A DNA stretch of 64,000 nt from Thiomonas intermedia (GTDB taxonomy: Bacteria > Pseudomonadota > Gammaproteobacteria > Burkholderiales > Burkholderiaceae_C). Below are positions 52,126 to 64,000 of this stretch, in pieces. The DNA lies in NCBI RefSeq assembly GCF_002028405.1, contig NZ_CP020046.1, positions 434,001 through 498,000 of the forward strand, read 5' to 3'. The notes under the pieces were generated by a model. The model made no database searches and was not told the origin of the DNA. It worked only from the letters and a program-made list of their open reading frames with translations. Position numbers and translations under genes: made by a program. How positions within the stretch are numbered: position 1 is the first letter of the stretch; the number at the start of each line of letters is the position of its first letter.

Positions 52126-55100
52126 ATGGTGGTGGCAGCAATGCACAGTCCTTCGAACAGCGGCAGTCTCCCGTCCCGCCTCGGCGACTTTGCCCAGGTC
52201 GTTCCTGAAGCGCAGCGCGCGCCCTTTCGCATCGAGTCTGAAACCGGGCCTCTATCGGCCGACGTCCTCATCGCCGCCGCCGCGATCACGCTGCAAAGGC
52301 TTTGCGGCGCGGGCGCGTCTCTGCGGGTTCTGGCGCGTCCCGGCCTGTCGTTCTCGGTGGAAGCCACGCCTGGCGAAACGGCCCAAGCCCTCACCGAACG
52401 CACGCGTGAAAGTCTGGCGAATCCCAGCGACGGAGCGCCTCACGATGCACCCGCCGATCTGATCTGGCTCATCGACCCCGCCCAGGCCAGCGAAGCCCAG
52501 CCGCAAGAGCCCTCGACCCTCCTGCTCACACACGACCCGCAGCGGCAAACGCTCGCCCTCCACTCCTCCGGCTTCTACGCGGCGTCGTGGGCCGAATCGC
52601 TGCTGCATGCCGTGCGCGTCATCGCCCAGGCCATCGAGCGCGCTCCGCTGCAGCAAGTCGGCCAGTTCGAGCTCGTCGATGCCGATCAGCGTGCCGACCT
52701 TCTGGCACTCAACCCCGCCTGTCGCGCCGCGCCCTCGGCGCCGAACGTGCCCGCCCGCTTCAGCCTGATGTGCGCGCAACACCCCGATGCGCCCGCCGTG
52801 CGCTGGCACGGAGGCCACTGGACCTACGCCCAACTCGACGCCAAGTCCCGCGCCGTGGCGGCCGCGCTGCAGGCGCAGGGCGTGGTGCCGGGCGATGCCG
52901 TCGCGCTTTGTCTCGATCGATCTCCCGCTGCCATCGCCTCGGTGCTCGGCGTGCTGATGGCCGGGGCCGCCTATCTGCCCATCGACCCCAAATTCCCGCC
53001 AGAGCGCGTGGCCTATATGGTTCAGGACGCGCAGGCGCGGCTCGCCCTCGTCCAGCCCGATACGGCCGCGCTGTTTCCCGCCAGCTTCCAGACCCTCGAT
53101 CCCCAAAGCCTGCTCGACACGCCCAGCGCGCCGCAGCCGAACGGCAACGTGCCGAGCGCACCCGACGCGCTGGCCTATGTGATGTACACCTCCGGCTCCA
53201 CCGGAGAACCCAAGGGCATCGCCATTCCGCACCGTGCCATCCTGCGCCTGGTGGTCGATGCCACCTTCCTGCCGCTCGACGCCTCGACCGTCATGCTGCA
53301 CGCTGCGCCTTTGGGTTTTGATGCCTCCACGCTCGAAATCTGGGGGCCTCTGCTGAATGGCGGCTGCTGCGTGCTGCATGACGAGTCCATTCCCACAGGC
53401 CCCGGCATCGCCCGCAGCATTGCTCGCCACGGCGTGCGCAGCGCCTGGCTGACGGCGGCGCTGTTCAACGCCATCGTCGATGACGATCCCCACTGGTTCA
53501 ACGGTCTGGCCCACCTGCTCACGGGTGGCGAAGCCCTGTCGGTGGCCCACGTCCGGCGCGCGCTCGAAGCGCTGCCCGACACCGCGCTGATCAACGGTTA
53601 CGGCCCCACCGAGTGCACCACCTTCACGGCCACCTACCGCATTGCGCACGCGCTGCCTCCCGACACCCTGGCCATCCCCATCGGCCACCCCATCCAGGAC
53701 ACGCATGTGCTCATCCGCTCGGGCACGGGCGCCCTGCTGCCCCGGGGCATGGTGGGCGAGCTGTGCGTGGGCGGGCGTGGCGTGGCGCTGGGCTATCTCA
53801 ACCGCGCCGAGCTGAGCGCCGAACGCTTCGTGTCCGACCCGCTCGACGCCGGGGGCCGCCTCTACCGCACCGGCGATCTGGTGCGCTGGCGGGCCGACGG
53901 TGCGCTGGAGTTCATCGGCCGTGTCGACGGCCAGATCAAGATTCGCGGCTACCGCATCGAGCTCGGCGAAATCGAAGCCGCCCTGGCGGCGCAGCCCGGC
54001 GTGCAGGCCTGCGCCGTCGCCGTGCATACCGACGCCGCGCTCGGCCCTCAGCTCGTCGGCTATGTCGTCGCACAGGGCGGTGCGCCGCTCGATCTCGGCG
54101 CAGTGCGCCGCGCGCTCGCCGCCCGGCTGCCCGATTACATGACCCCCGCGCACCTGATCGCGCTCGCGCGTCTGCCCGTCACCCTCAACGGCAAGCTCGA
54201 TCGCAAGGCCCTGCCCGCGCCCACGCGAGCAGCCAAGACCGGCGCCGCGGCCTCCGCCCCATCGACCGGGCTGGCGCCAGACGTCGCGGCCATCTTTGCC
54301 GACGTGCTCGGTCTGGATCACGTCGGCCCGTCGGACAACTTCTTCGAAATCGGCGGCAATTCCCTGCTGGTCCTGCGAGCGCTTGCCGCCCTGCGCCAGC
54401 GTGGGCATGGCGAACTCAGCGTGGCCGCATTTTTTGGCGATCCAACGCCACGCGGCATCGCCGCGCACCTCGGCGGCCAGGTCGGCATCGCGGCCCACCG
54501 CCTCACCGCCGCCCACCGCGGCGAACACCCTGGCGACGGTCTGCGCGACGAGCCCATCGCCCTCATCGGCATGGCCGGCCGCTTCCCCGGCGCTCCCTCG
54601 GTGGAGGCCTTCTGGAGCCTGCTCACCGAAGGCCGCGAAGGCATCCGCTTCTTCCGCCCCGACGAGCTCGACCCCGCCATCCCTGCCGCCTTGCGCGCCG
54701 ACCCGGCCTATGTGGCCGCGCGCGGCGTGCTGCAGGGCGTGGCCGATTTCGACGCCGCCTTCTTTGGCATCAGCCCGCTCGAAGCCGAGTTGATGGACCC
54801 GCAGCAGCGCGTGTTCCTCGAGCTGTGCTGGGAGTGCATGGAACGCGCGGGACATGTGCCGGGCCAGACCGCCACGCCCGTGGGCGTGTTTGCCGGCATG
54901 TACAACGCCACCTATTTCCAGCGCCATGTCAGCGCCCATCCCGACCGGGTCCAGCGCCTGGGCGAGTTCCAGGTCATGCTGGCGAACGAGAAAGACTACA
55001 TCGCCAGCCGCACCGCCAACCGCCTCGACCTCACCGGCCCGGCGGTCAGCGTGCACACCGCCTGCTCGACCTCGCTGGTCGCCATCGGCCAGGCCGTGGA

Positions 55101-58100
55101 CAGCCTGCGCAGCGGCCAGTGTGGCATGGCCCTGGCCGGCGGCGCTTCCATCAACTGCCCACCCGACAACGGCTATCTCTACCAGGAAGGCGCGATGCTC
55201 TCGCCCGACGGCCACACCCGCACCTTCGACGCGCAGGCGCAAGGCACGGTGTTCTCCGACGGCGCCGCCGTGGTGCTGCTCAAGCCCCTGAGCGCGGCCC
55301 TGGCTGATGGCGACACCATCCACGCCCTGATCCGCAGCGTCGCCATCAACAACGACGGCGGCGGCAAGGCCAGCTTCACCGCGCCCAGCGTGGACGGGCA
55401 GTCGGCCGTGGTCGCCGCCGCGCTTGCGGCGGCCGGCGTCGAACCCCACGACATCAGCTACGTCGAGGCCCACGGCACCGCCACGCCGCTGGGCGATCCG
55501 GTGGAAGTGCAGGCGCTCACCCGTGCCTATCGAGACGCCGCCCCCCGAGACGCCGCCCCCCGAGACGCCGCCCCCCGAAGCGCCGATACCCGGCGCCCGT
55601 TCTGCCGCATCGGCTCGGCCAAGAGCAATATCGGCCACACCGTCATCGCCGCCGGGGCCACCGGGGTCATCAAGACGGCGCTGGCCCTGCAGCACGAGCG
55701 CATTCCGCCCACCCTGCATTTCACCGCGCCCAATCCCAAGCTCGATCTGCAGCACACCCCCTTCATCGTCAACGACACCCTCACGCCCTGGCCGCGCACC
55801 GCACAGCCGCGACGGGCCGGGGTCAGCAGCTTCGGCGTGGGTGGCACCAACGCCCACGCCATTCTGGAAGAAGCACCGCTGCGCGCGCCCAGCAGCCCGG
55901 CGCAAGGGCCGTTCATCCTGCGTCTGTCGGCCCGCAGCGAGAGCGCGCTGGCCGCGTCCGCCGAGCAGCTGGCCACGCACTTCACGTCCCAGCCCGACAC
56001 CCCGCTGGGCGATTGCGCCTACACCCTGCGCATCGGCCGAAAAGTCTTCCCCCAGCGCCTGAGCGTGGTGGCCGATGACGCGGCAGGCGCCATCCTGGCC
56101 CTGCGCGACACTCAAGCACCAATGCGCGCACAACGCCGCGCCCCCGCCGATCCGCCGCCGCTCGCCCTGCTCTTCCCCGGCCAGGGCGCGCAATACGCTG
56201 GCATGGGCAGCGGCCTCTACGCCGCGCTGCCCGAGTTCCGCGACGCGCTCGACGCCGCGCTTGCGGCGTTTGCGCCCCATACCGCTTTCGACCTCAAGGC
56301 CCTGCTGTTCGGCGACGACGCCGCCGCGCTGCAGCCCACCGCCGTCACCCAGCCCGCGACCTTCTGCGTCGAATACGCCCTGGCGCAATGGTGGTTGCAG
56401 CGCGGTTTGCAGCCCAGCGTGCTCATCGGTCACTCGGTGGGTGAGTTCGTCGCCGCCGTGCTGGCCGGGGTGTTCTCGCTCGAAGACGCCGCCGCCCTGG
56501 TGGCCTTGCGCGGCCAGCTCATGCAGGCCCAGCCGCCGGGCGCCATGCTATCGGTGCGGCTCTCGGCCAGCGCGCTGCAGCCCTATCTCAACGACGAGCT
56601 CGACCTCGCCGGCGAAAACGGCCCGCAGGCCAGCGTGGTGGCCGGTTCGTTCGAGGCCATCGGCCGCCTGCAGGCCCGGCTCGACGCCGACGGCCTCGTC
56701 AGCCGCCCGCTGCAAACCTCGCACGCCTTCCATTCCGCCATGATGGACGCCGCCATCGCGCCCTTCGAGGCCGCGGTGCGGCGCGTCGCGCGCCACGCCC
56801 CGCAGCGCACGCTAATCTCAACCCGCACCGGCCAGGTGCTCAGCGCCGAGCAGGCCACCGACCCCGTTTACTGGGCAAGACATCTGCGCGAAACCGTGCG
56901 TTTCTCCAGCGCGGTGCAGACGGCGCTGGGCGCGCAGCCCGGTCTGGTCGGCATTGAGTGCGGGCCGCGCGGCTCGCTCAGCCCCCTGGTGCGCCAACAC
57001 ACCCGCGCAGGCCAGCCCGCGCCCATCGCCCTGCCCAGCCTGCACGACGCGGCGGCCGTTGAGTTGCGCCAGCTCGCCAGCGCGGTGGGCCAGCTCTGGA
57101 CGCTGGGACACGACATCCCCTGGTTCGATGCCGCCGAGAAACGCCAGCGCACCCTCCTGCCCACCTACTCCTTCGAGCGCAAGCGCTACTGGCTGGACGC
57201 CGCCGTGGCGCCATCGGTCAATCCACAACCCGCCGGCGCGCAAGCCGCCCCCCAACCCATCGCCTTCCAGCCCGCCGCAGCGCTTGCCCGCGCTGCCACC
57301 GTTGCCTCGTCTGCCGCCGCCATCGGTGCCGCCCCCTCCATCCCCCTTACGCCGACCGCCGCCATGACCCAAGCCTCCTCTCGCCTGCCGACGCTCATTT
57401 CCCGCCTCAACACCCTGTTCGAAGACAGCTCGGGGGTCGAGCTGGCCGACACCGACCCGACCGCCGCCTTCGTCGAACTCGGGCTCGATTCGCTCACCCT
57501 CACCCAGGCCGCGCTGCAGATCAAAAAAGACTTCGCCCTGCCCATCACCTTCCGCGACCTGATGGAACGCTACCGCAGCGTCGATGCCCTGGCCCGCCAC
57601 ATCGACAGCCAACTGCCCCCCGAGCCTGCCTCGGTTGCCTCATCGGTTGCGGCAGCCCCCCAAGCCTTGCCGCAAGCCCCGCAAACGCCACTCGCAGGAG
57701 CCTTCGCCATGACCCAGCCTGCCGCCTTCGTCCCGCAAGCCATGCCCTTCCCCCTGGCCGCGGCTGCGAACACCCCCTTCATGCAGCAGCTCATTGCCCA
57801 GCAGATGCAGCTGATGGCGCAGCAGCTCGCCCTGCTGGGCGGCGCGCCCGGCGCATTCGCCCAGCCCATCGTGGCCGACGCGCAGGCCGCACCGCAAACG
57901 CAGCAAGCCGCCGTGGTGGCTCCAGCCGCCCCAGCGGCGCCCGCGCCATCGCCAGAGGCGCCCGCCGCGGCCAGCGCCCCGCCCGCCGATGACGAAGGCC
58001 CGAACGCCAACGCCAAATACGACGTGAAAAAGGCCTTCGGCGCCATCGCCCGCATCCACACCACGCCCACCGGCGAACTCAGCGCCCGGCAGCAGGCGCG

Positions 58101-59565
58101 GCTCGACGCCTTCATGCGCCGCTACATCGAGCGCACCAAGGCCTCCAAGGCCTACACCGTGCGCCATCGCCCCCATCTGGCCGACCCCCGCGTGGTCAAC
58201 GGCTTCCGCCCCCAGCTCAAGGAAATCATTTATCAAATCGTCATCGCCCGCTCCGCCGGTTGCCATATGTGGGATCTCGACGGCAACGAGTATGTCGACG
58301 CCCTCAGCGGCTTCGGCATGAGCCTGTTCGGCTGGCAGCCGCCCTTCATCATTGACGCCGTGCGCAAGCAGCTCGACGACGGCTACGACATCGGCCCCCA
58401 GCACCCCCTGGCCGGCGAAGTGGCCGAACTCATCTGCGAACTCACCGGCGCCGACCGCGCCGCGCTGTGCAACACCGGCTCCGAAGCCGTCATGGGCGCC
58501 GTGCGCGTGGCCCGCACCATCACCGGCCGCAGCAAGATCGCCATCTTCGCCGGCGCCTATCACGGCATCTTCGACGAAGTCATCGTGCGCGGCACCAAGA
58601 AAGGCCGCTCCATTCCCGCGGCGCCGGGCATCATGCCCAACACCTCCGAAAACGTCGTCGTGTTCGACTACGGCACCCCCGAAACCCTGGCCGCGCTCAA
58701 AGAACGCATGGACGAATTCGCCGCCATCGTCGTCGAGCCCGTGCAGAGCCGTCGCCCCGACTTCCAGCCCCGCGAATTCCTCCACGCCCTGCGCGAACTC
58801 ACCGCGCAAGCGGGCACCCTGCTCATCTTCGACGAAGTGGTCACCGGCTTCCGCTCGCATCCCGGCGGCATCCAGGCCCTGTTCGACATCCGGGCCGATC
58901 TGGTGAGCTATGGCAAGGTCGTCGGCGGCGGCTTCCCCATCGGCGTCATCGCCGGCAAGCGCCAGTTCATGGACGCGCTCGACGGCGGCCAATGGCAATA
59001 CGGCGACGACTCCGTGCCCACCGTGGGCGTCACCTACTTTGCCGGCACCTTCGTGCGCCACCCCCTCGCCCTGGCCGCGGCCCGGGCCGTGCTCCTGCAC
59101 CTCAAGGCCGCGGGCCCCGAACTGCAGCACACCCTCACCACCTCCACCGCCGCCATGGTGGACGAGCTCAACGCCTACTGCCGCGAAGTGGGCGCCCCCA
59201 TCGTTCTCAAATCGTTCTCCTCGGTGTGGAAAATCTTCTTCACCGAAGACCACCCCATGCAAGACCTGCTCTTCGCCATGATGCGCAGCCGCGGTGTGCA
59301 CATCCTCGACAACTTCCCCTGCTTCTTCACCACCGCCCACACCCCGAAGGACATCGCCGTCATCAAGACCGCGTTCAAGGAAGCCGTGGCCGAGCTGCAG
59401 GAAGCCGACTTCATTCCACGCCACGCCGATGCGCCCCCCGCCGCCTTCGACGCCAGCCGCCCACCCGTGCCCGGCGCGCGCATCGGCAAAGACCCCAGCG
59501 GCAACCCCGCCTGGTTCGTCCCCAACCCCGAGCAGCCCGGCAAGTACCTCCGTCTCGACGCATGA
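52126..59565 (+). CDS. Hybrid NRPS-PKS-aminotransferase megasynthase
   Basis: This 2479-aa protein has, in order: a partial condensation-like N terminus (1-200); an adenylation domain (210-700; [23 protein letters not shown]); a peptidyl carrier (S746 in IGGNSLL); a ketosynthase (about 809-1240; C980 in [26 protein letters not shown]); a malonyl-type acyltransferase (S1437 in GHSVGEF, HAFHS); an acyl carrier (S1789 in LGLDSLT); a Gln/Ala/Pro linker; and a class III aminotransferase (PLP K2264 in [11 protein letters not shown]). The adenylation code read by hand is DALWLGGTFK, close to valine codes. It would extend an amino acid with malonate and aminate the beta-keto group. No KR or TE is present. 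Confidence 0.93.
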   Translation: MVVAAMHSPSNSGSLPSRLGDFAQVVPEAQRAPFRIESETGPLSADVLIAAAAITLQRLCGAGASLRVLARPGLSFSVEATPGETAQALTERTRESLANPSDGAPHDAPADLIWLIDPAQASEAQPQEPSTLLLTHDPQRQTLALHSSGFYAASWAESLLHAVRVIAQAIERAPLQQVGQFELVDADQRADLLALNPACRAAPSAPNVPARFSLMCAQHPDAPAVRWHGGHWTYAQLDAKSRAVAAALQAQGVVPGDAVALCLDRSPAAIASVLGVLMAGAAYLPIDPKFPPERVAYMVQDAQARLALVQPDTAALFPASFQTLDPQSLLDTPSAPQPNGNVPSAPDALAYVMYTSGSTGEPKGIAIPHRAILRLVVDATFLPLDASTVMLHAAPLGFDASTLEIWGPLLNGGCCVLHDESIPTGPGIARSIARHGVRSAWLTAALFNAIVDDDPHWFNGLAHLLTGGEALSVAHVRRALEALPDTALINGYGPTECTTFTATYRIAHALPPDTLAIPIGHPIQDTHVLIRSGTGALLPRGMVGELCVGGRGVALGYLNRAELSAERFVSDPLDAGGRLYRTGDLVRWRADGALEFIGRVDGQIKIRGYRIELGEIEAALAAQPGVQACAVAVHTDAALGPQLVGYVVAQGGAPLDLGAVRRALAARLPDYMTPAHLIALARLPVTLNGKLDRKALPAPTRAAKTGAAASAPSTGLAPDVAAIFADVLGLDHVGPSDNFFEIGGNSLLVLRALAALRQRGHGELSVAAFFGDPTPRGIAAHLGGQVGIAAHRLTAAHRGEHPGDGLRDEPIALIGMAGRFPGAPSVEAFWSLLTEGREGIRFFRPDELDPAIPAALRADPAYVAARGVLQGVADFDAAFFGISPLEAELMDPQQRVFLELCWECMERAGHVPGQTATPVGVFAGMYNATYFQRHVSAHPDRVQRLGEFQVMLANEKDYIASRTANRLDLTGPAVSVHTACSTSLVAIGQAVDSLRSGQCGMALAGGASINCPPDNGYLYQEGAMLSPDGHTRTFDAQAQGTVFSDGAAVVLLKPLSAALADGDTIHALIRSVAINNDGGGKASFTAPSVDGQSAVVAAALAAAGVEPHDISYVEAHGTATPLGDPVEVQALTRAYRDAAPRDAAPRDAAPRSADTRRPFCRIGSAKSNIGHTVIAAGATGVIKTALALQHERIPPTLHFTAPNPKLDLQHTPFIVNDTLTPWPRTAQPRRAGVSSFGVGGTNAHAILEEAPLRAPSSPAQGPFILRLSARSESALAASAEQLATHFTSQPDTPLGDCAYTLRIGRKVFPQRLSVVADDAAGAILALRDTQAPMRAQRRAPADPPPLALLFPGQGAQYAGMGSGLYAALPEFRDALDAALAAFAPHTAFDLKALLFGDDAAALQPTAVTQPATFCVEYALAQWWLQRGLQPSVLIGHSVGEFVAAVLAGVFSLEDAAALVALRGQLMQAQPPGAMLSVRLSASALQPYLNDELDLAGENGPQASVVAGSFEAIGRLQARLDADGLVSRPLQTSHAFHSAMMDAAIAPFEAAVRRVARHAPQRTLISTRTGQVLSAEQATDPVYWARHLRETVRFSSAVQTALGAQPGLVGIECGPRGSLSPLVRQHTRAGQPAPIALPSLHDAAAVELRQLASAVGQLWTLGHDIPWFDAAEKRQRTLLPTYSFERKRYWLDAAVAPSVNPQPAGAQAAPQPIAFQPAAALARAATVASSAAAIGAAPSIPLTPTAAMTQASSRLPTLISRLNTLFEDSSGVELADTDPTAAFVELGLDSLTLTQAALQIKKDFALPITFRDLMERYRSVDALARHIDSQLPPEPASVASSVAAAPQALPQAPQTPLAGAFAMTQPAAFVPQAMPFPLAAAANTPFMQQLIAQQMQLMAQQLALLGGAPGAFAQPIVADAQAAPQTQQAAVVAPAAPAAPAPSPEAPAAASAPPADDEGPNANAKYDVKKAFGAIARIHTTPTGELSARQQARLDAFMRRYIERTKASKAYTVRHRPHLADPRVVNGFRPQLKEIIYQIVIARSAGCHMWDLDGNEYVDALSGFGMSLFGWQPPFIIDAVRKQLDDGYDIGPQHPLAGEVAELICELTGADRAALCNTGSEAVMGAVRVARTITGRSKIAIFAGAYHGIFDEVIVRGTKKGRSIPAAPGIMPNTSENVVVFDYGTPETLAALKERMDEFAAIVVEPVQSRRPDFQPREFLHALRELTAQAGTLLIFDEVVTGFRSHPGGIQALFDIRADLVSYGKVVGGGFPIGVIAGKRQFMDALDGGQWQYGDDSVPTVGVTYFAGTFVRHPLALAAARAVLLHLKAAGPELQHTLTTSTAAMVDELNAYCREVGAPIVLKSFSSVWKIFFTEDHPMQDLLFAMMRSRGVHILDNFPCFFTTAHTPKDIAVIKTAFKEAVAELQEADFIPRHADAPPAAFDASRPPVPGARIGKDPSGNPAWFVPNPEQPGKYLRLDA
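55531..55575 (+). repeat. Three tandem 15-bp units inside the ketosynthase coding region
   Basis: CGAGACGCCGCCCCC occurs three times head to tail, with a partial fourth copy, and reads as RDAAP repeated. It lies in a surface loop of the KS between [10 protein letters not shown] and the [12 protein letters not shown] motif. Copy number change by slippage would keep the frame. Confidence 0.9.
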
Positions 59566-62500
59566 TGAACGACCTCTCCCACGCCTCGGCCGCCACGGCG
59601 GTCGACTACGACCCCTTCGCCGACGCCGCGCCCGTCGCCCGCGTCGCCCCCACCACCGAAGCCCAGCGCGAGATCTGGCTGGCCTGCCAACTCGGCGGCG
59701 ACGCCACGCTGGCGTACAACGAATCGGTCACCCTCCATCTGCACGGCGCCATCGAGCTGCCACACCTCAGCGCTGCCGTGCGCAACCTGGCCGACCGGCA
59801 TGACGCACTGCGCGCCACCTTGAGCGCCGACGGCGAGCAATTGCTCATCGCCGAGCATGTGGACCTCGACCTCCCCGTGGACGACCTGCGCGCGCTCACG
59901 TCCGATCAGCGCGACGCCGCCCTGAGCCAAGCCGCAGCCCAGGCCGTCTCCACACCGTTTGACTTGCAGCACGGCCCGCTGTTTCGCGCCCGCCTAATGC
60001 GGCTGGCCGACGACCACGTCGCCCTGCTGCTCAGCGCGCATCACATCGTCTGCGACGGCTGGTCGTTCGGCGTGCTGGTGAGCGAGATCGGTGCGCTCTA
60101 TGCAGCCCAACGAGGCGAGGCGCCCGAGCCAGACGCGCCTGCCAGCTTCGCCTCCTTCGCACAGGCGCTTGTCGAGCGCCAAGCCACCGAAGACCATCGC
60201 GCCGATGAGGCGTACTGGCTCAACCGCTACGCCAGCGTGCCCGCCGTGCTGGAGCTTCCTTGCGACCACACCCGGCCCGCCATCCGAGCCTTTTCCTCCA
60301 AACGCGCCGACCATGTCTTGCCCGCCCCGCTGGTCGCGGCCGTTCGCCAGCTTGGGGCCAAGTCCGGTGCCAGCCTGTTCTCGACCTTGCTCTGCACCTT
60401 CGGCGCCCTGTTGCAGCGGCTCTCAGGCAATGACGAGGTCGTGGTCGGCGTGCCCGCTGCCGGGCAAACCCTGCAGGGCTTCGAGACGGTCGTGGGCCAC
60501 GGCGTCAATCTGCTGCCCTTGCGCCTGATGCCCGACACCGCCGCTCCGCTGGCGCAATCGCTACCTGCGGTGCAATCGGCCGTGCTCGATGCCTTTGAGC
60601 ATCAGCACTACACCTTCGGCACCCTGTTGCAGAAATTGCTGATCGAACGCGATCCGTCGCGGGTGCCACTCGCCCCGGTCATGTTCAACCTCGACCAGGC
60701 CATCGACCTGCGCAGCTTCGGCGACTTGCAGGTCAAGGTGTCGTCCAACCCGCGTCTGGCCGAGAACTTCGAGCTGTTCGTCAACGCCGTCCCGCTGGCC
60801 GATGGTGGCCTGCAGCTTGAGTGCCAATACGCCGCATCGCTGTTCGACGACGCCACCGTGCGCCGCTGGCTGGCGAGCTACGAGGCCCTGCTGGTCCAGT
60901 TATGCGCTTCTCCTGACAAGGCGCTGGGCGATCTCGACATCGTCACCGCTGCCGACCGGCAGCAGCTCGCTCGGCTCAACGCCACCTCGTCACCGCTGCC
61001 GCCGGGCCTGTTGCTGCACCAGCTTCTTCATGCCCAGGCTGTTCGCACGCCCGAGGCCACCGCTCTGGTTTCCGGCGGAGCGTCACTGACCTATGTCCAA
61101 CTCTGGGCACAGGCCCAACGCATTGCCCATGCGCTGCGCGCACGCGGCGTACAGCGCGGCTCGCGCGTGGGTCTATGCCTGCCCCGCGATGCCGACATGG
61201 TGCCCGCCCTGCTCGGCGTGTTGCTGGCCGGTGCGGGTTATGTGCCTCTCGATCCGAGCTTTCCCGCCTCGCGGCTGGCCGACATGGCCGAAGACGCCGA
61301 CCTGGCTCTGCTGATCGCCAAGTCGGCGTCTGCCGAGGCCCTGCCCTGGCCGCGCGAGCAAAGCCTCTGGCTCGACACGGATGCCGCCGAAATCGCCGCC
61401 CAGCCCGACACCGCGCCTGCGGCAGATGCCAAACGCGACGCCACGCCCGAGTCGCTGGCCTACATGATTTACACCTCCGGCTCCACCGGCAAACCCAAGG
61501 GCGTCATGCTGCCGCATCGCGCCGTGGTGAACTTTCTGCTCGCAGTCACCCAAAGGCCCGGCCTCAAAGTCGGCGACATGCTGCTGGCGGTGACCACCCT
61601 GTCGTTCGACATTGCCGTCCTTGAACTCATGCTGCCCCTGACCGTGGGCGCCGCCGTGCTGCTGGCCAGCAAAGAAGAAACCGCTGATGGCTTCGCCCTG
61701 CGCGATCTGCTCGACCGATTCCCTGTCACCGCCATGCAGGCCACGCCGAGCACCTGGCGCCTGTTGTTCAGCGCAGGCTGGGCCGGGCACCGCAAGCTCA
61801 AAGCCCTGGTGGGCGGCGAGCCCCTGCCCCCCGACCTTGCCGCGCAGTTGCAGCGCCATTGCGGCGAGGTTTGGAATATGTACGGCCCAACCGAAACCAC
61901 CGTATGGTCGACCTGCTGGCAGGTGCACGACACTGCCGCGGCCATTGCCATCGGCACGCCACTGGCCAACACCCAGGTCTGGGTGCTCGATCCGCGCGGC
62001 AACCTTTGCCCGGTGGGCGTTCCCGGCGAAATCCACATCGGCGGCGCCAGCGTGGCGCTGGGCTACTGGCAGCGCGAAACCCTGACCGCCGAGCGTTTCG
62101 TTCCCGACCCCTTTGCCGCTCAAGGAAACGCAGGGCCGCCCCAAGTTTCCTTGACCCCCACGGGGGGCGGGCTGGGCGAAGCCCAGCCCTGGGGACGCTC
62201 ATCACCCGGTGCCCGCATGTACCGCACCGGCGACCGCGGCCGCTGGCGCAACGACGGTCAACTCGAACACCTAGGACGGCTGGATTTCCAGGTCAAACTG
62301 CGCGGCTTCCGCATCGAGCTGGGTGACATCGAATCGCACCTGACACAGCATGCCGACGTGGCGCAGGCCGTAGCCCTAGTGCGCGAAGACACACCGGGTG
62401 ACGCCCGGCTGGTGGCTTATGTCGTCGCGCCAGCCGGCCATGCCGCCCCCACCGCCGCCGTGCTTCGTGCTCACCTGGCCGCCAGCTTGCCCGCGTACAT

Positions 62501-64000
62501 GGTGCCCCAGCATTTCATCGCGCTGCCGACTCTGCCCCTCTTGCCCAACGGCAAGATCGACCGCAAGCAACTGCCGTCGCCCACCACCGGCAGCGCTGCG
62601 GTCAAGGCCGAGCGCCGACTACCGCGAACGCCCACACAAAAGCGCGTGGCCGAGGTGATGGAGCAGGTGCTGCGCCTGCCTGGTATGGCCCTCGATGACG
62701 ACTTCTTCGCTCTCGGTGGTCATTCGCTTCTGGCGGCTCAGCTGGCGGCGCGACTGCGCGAGCAGACCGGCCTCGACGTGCAGATGCGCACCGTGTTTGA
62801 TGCGCCCAATATCGACGGGCTGTCCCGCTGGATTGACACCCACGCCCAGGACAGCAGCGCCAAGGCCGAGGCGATTCCTCATCGCAGCGAGCAAACCGTC
62901 GCACCGGCCTCGCTGCAACAAGGGCGCATCTGGTTCCTCGAACAACTCGACCCCGGCCTGCCGACCTACAACACGCCCTCCGCCCACCGCCTGCGGGGTG
63001 CGCTTGACGTGGTCGCGCTCGAACGCGCCCTCAACGCCATGATCGCGCGTCAAGCCTCGTTGCGCACCGTGATCATCGAGGAGGACGGTACACCCTTGCA
63101 GGTCGTCGCGCCTGAGTTGACCGTGCAACTGGGCGAGATTCACGATCTATCCACTCTGCCGACCGCTAACCGCGAAGCAGAATTGATGAAGCGCTTGCAG
63201 GCCCGAAGCGCCGAGGTCTTCGATCTAGGCGAATTGCCGCTGTTCAAACTGGGGCTGTATCGGCTGGCGAAAGACGATCATGTGCTGTTTTTCATGCCGC
63301 ATCACATCATCTGGGACGGCTGGTCTTTCGATCTCATTTATGACGAGATGGCAGCGCTCTACCCCGCTTTTGCAGAAGGCCGTACCCCAGATTTGGTACC
63401 GCTTCCTGTCACTTATGGCGACTATTCCGCCTGGCAACGGCGATGGCTTGAAACGCCCGACCTTCAGCGCCAGCTTGGCTACTGGCGCGAACAACTCACG
63501 CCGCTACCCGCTCCACTGAGTCTTCCCGCAGACCGGCCCCGTCCCAAGCGCATGACCGGTGGCGGCGACACCTACTGGTTCAACCATTCGGCCGATTGGT
63601 TTACCCGCCTGCATCAATTCGCTCTCCAACAAGACGCCACGCCTTACATGGTGTTGCTCGGCGCCTTTGCGGCGCTGCTGTGGCGGCAATCCGGTCAAAC
63701 CGATCTGGTCATCGGCACACCGGTACGCGGCCGCCCTTCGGTGGACCTGGAAAAGGTCATGGGCTTTTTCGTGAACGCCTTGCCGCTGCGGATTCGCCCC
63801 GATCCGGCGCAGTCGTTTGCATCCTTGGTACGGCAAGTGCGCGGTGTCGTACTTAGTGCGTTTGCCGCGCCCGATGCGCCGCTGGAGCAGATGCTGCATT
63901 TCTCATCTGTTCAAAGAGACGACAGCCGCAACCCGATCTATCAGGCCTTTTTCTCCTATCAAGACGTGCGACAGCGAAACACGCACTGGGGCACTCTCGA
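59562..64000 (+). CDS. Nonribosomal peptide synthetase C-A-PCP-C (cut by window edge)
   Basis: Translation is coupled to the previous gene (ATGATG overlaps its TGA). The open frame runs to the window end (1479 codons). Domains: condensation (active site HHIVCDGWS near residue 158); adenylation (about 480-1000; [26 protein letters not shown]); carrier (S1055 in LGGHSLLAA); second condensation (HHIIWDGWS near 1246), incomplete. The adenylation code read by hand is DILQLGMVWK, close to glycine (DILQLGLIWK). An 83-bp repeat at 62119-62201 adds about 28 in-frame residues (from about residue 853) just before the YRTGD motif. The first condensation domain should accept the amino-acyl chain from the PKS/aminotransferase protein. 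Confidence 0.93.
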   Translation, partial: MMNDLSHASAATAVDYDPFADAAPVARVAPTTEAQREIWLACQLGGDATLAYNESVTLHLHGAIELPHLSAAVRNLADRHDALRATLSADGEQLLIAEHVDLDLPVDDLRALTSDQRDAALSQAAAQAVSTPFDLQHGPLFRARLMRLADDHVALLLSAHHIVCDGWSFGVLVSEIGALYAAQRGEAPEPDAPASFASFAQALVERQATEDHRADEAYWLNRYASVPAVLELPCDHTRPAIRAFSSKRADHVLPAPLVAAVRQLGAKSGASLFSTLLCTFGALLQRLSGNDEVVVGVPAAGQTLQGFETVVGHGVNLLPLRLMPDTAAPLAQSLPAVQSAVLDAFEHQHYTFGTLLQKLLIERDPSRVPLAPVMFNLDQAIDLRSFGDLQVKVSSNPRLAENFELFVNAVPLADGGLQLECQYAASLFDDATVRRWLASYEALLVQLCASPDKALGDLDIVTAADRQQLARLNATSSPLPPGLLLHQLLHAQAVRTPEATALVSGGASLTYVQLWAQAQRIAHALRARGVQRGSRVGLCLPRDADMVPALLGVLLAGAGYVPLDPSFPASRLADMAEDADLALLIAKSASAEALPWPREQSLWLDTDAAEIAAQPDTAPAADAKRDATPESLAYMIYTSGSTGKPKGVMLPHRAVVNFLLAVTQRPGLKVGDMLLAVTTLSFDIAVLELMLPLTVGAAVLLASKEETADGFALRDLLDRFPVTAMQATPSTWRLLFSAGWAGHRKLKALVGGEPLPPDLAAQLQRHCGEVWNMYGPTETTVWSTCWQVHDTAAAIAIGTPLANTQVWVLDPRGNLCPVGVPGEIHIGGASVALGYWQRETLTAERFVPDPFAAQGNAGPPQVSLTPTGGGLGEAQPWGRSSPGARMYRTGDRGRWRNDGQLEHLGRLDFQVKLRGFRIELGDIESHLTQHADVAQAVALVREDTPGDARLVAYVVAPAGHAAPTAAVLRAHLAASLPAYMVPQHFIALPTLPLLPNGKIDRKQLPSPTTGSAAVKAERRLPRTPTQKRVAEVMEQVLRLPGMALDDDFFALGGHSLLAAQLAARLREQTGLDVQMRTVFDAPNIDGLSRWIDTHAQDSSAKAEAIPHRSEQTVAPASLQQGRIWFLEQLDPGLPTYNTPSAHRLRGALDVVALERALNAMIARQASLRTVIIEEDGTPLQVVAPELTVQLGEIHDLSTLPTANREAELMKRLQARSAEVFDLGELPLFKLGLYRLAKDDHVLFFMPHHIIWDGWSFDLIYDEMAALYPAFAEGRTPDLVPLPVTYGDYSAWQRRWLETPDLQRQLGYWREQLTPLPAPLSLPADRPRPKRMTGGGDTYWFNHSADWFTRLHQFALQQDATPYMVLLGAFAALLWRQSGQTDLVIGTPVRGRPSVDLEKVMGFFVNALPLRIRPDPAQSFASLVRQVRGVVLSAFAAPDAPLEQMLHFSSVQRDDSRNPIYQAFFSYQDVRQRNTHWGTL
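62119..62201 (+). repeat. 83-bp dispersed palindromic repeat, copy 2, in frame in NRPS
   Basis: This copy starts CTCAAGGAAACGCAGGGCC and lies within the adenylation domain. The reading frame passes through it without a stop, adding the segment [20 protein letters not shown] and a few more residues between VPDPFAA and the YRTGD motif. It is the inverse of copy 1 at 51838-51920. Confidence 0.88.

Noticed and set aside
53181-53240. The first adenylation domain as an acyl-CoA ligase for a fatty acid starter
   Set aside because: It is followed by a peptidyl carrier and has the amino-acid-binding Asp in the FDAS motif, so an amino acid is the better substrate guess.
53613-55307. A 564-codon plus-strand frame inside the NRPS/PKS gene
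   Set aside because: It is an out-of-frame Arg-rich shadow of the adenylation and ketosynthase domains.
52252-56433. A 1393-codon open frame on the minus strand
   Set aside because: It is fully antisense to the NRPS/PKS gene, has Gly/Arg/His-rich composition without domains, and arises from the high GC third codon positions of the real gene.
62119-62201. The repeat in the NRPS as a frameshifting or inactivating insertion
   Set aside because: The reading frame passes through it and continues into the YRTGD motif without a stop, so no truncation is expected.

Overview
The window looks like a chromosome segment of a GC-rich, sulfur-oxidising betaproteobacterium, most like Thiomonas or a close relative in the Burkholderiales. 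The evidence is the set of genes for oxidising reduced sulfur compounds (flavocytochrome c sulfide dehydrogenase, sulfide:quinone oxidoreductase, YeeE/TsuA-type transporters, rhodanese), together with betaproteobacterial housekeeping genes and an XrtA/PEP-CTERM-type exopolysaccharide cluster. The species is inferred and was not checked against any database.

About 1-25.8 kb is a mosaic genomic island ending at a tRNA-Ser(GGA) gene. From the left it holds the end of an IS1634-family transposase, a lone gene of low GC with a PIN-like motif pattern, and plasmid/ICE backbone genes (VirB1-like transglycosylase, ParB, a DUF1376 replication-type protein, small regulators). Next comes a three-gene operon of an HTH regulator, a compact HipA-like kinase and an unknown protein, sharing palindromic operators with a second locus 2 kb downstream. 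An HD-domain gene with a likely frameshift, an EexN-like lipoprotein and an AlpA-like regulator follow. A broken integrase end at 11.5 kb and a complete integrase at 24.6-25.8 kb bracket a defence block. That block contains a RelE/XRE toxin-antitoxin pair, a complete Wadjet system (jetABCD) with a WYL-domain regulator, an IS5-family element and an Abi-C-like gene.

About 26-44.5 kb looks like core chromosome with an energy and sulfur theme. It holds acetyl-CoA synthetase, a YqhA-like membrane protein, class I fumarase, glutamate racemase and an Old Yellow Enzyme homologue. Then comes a tight operon of a CydA-like membrane protein with a fused c-type heme, a second multi-spanning protein, a monoheme cytochrome c, FccB and a diheme cytochrome c. 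A 256-bp palindromic element, a TauE/SafE permease, SQR, a split YeeE pair, an NPCAP-repeat protein, a DUF6969-like protein and a tandem rhodanese follow. Together these would import thiosulfate or sulfane sulfur, oxidise sulfide in the periplasm or membrane, and pass electrons to quinone or cytochrome c.

About 44.7-51.8 kb is an exopolysaccharide export and assembly operon: Wza-like export lipoprotein, outer-membrane beta-barrel protein, AAA ATPase fused to a WecB-like domain, Wzz-like chain-length protein and tyrosine autokinase. From 52.1 kb to the window end lies a hybrid NRPS/PKS assembly line. Its first protein is A-PCP-KS-AT-ACP-aminotransferase and its second is C-A-PCP-C, cut by the window edge. 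Hand-read specificity codes suggest a valine-like starter, one malonate extension, amination to a beta,gamma-diamino acyl unit, then glycine. An 83-bp repeat occurs in inverted copies, one across the stop codon of the kinase gene and one in frame inside the second adenylation domain.
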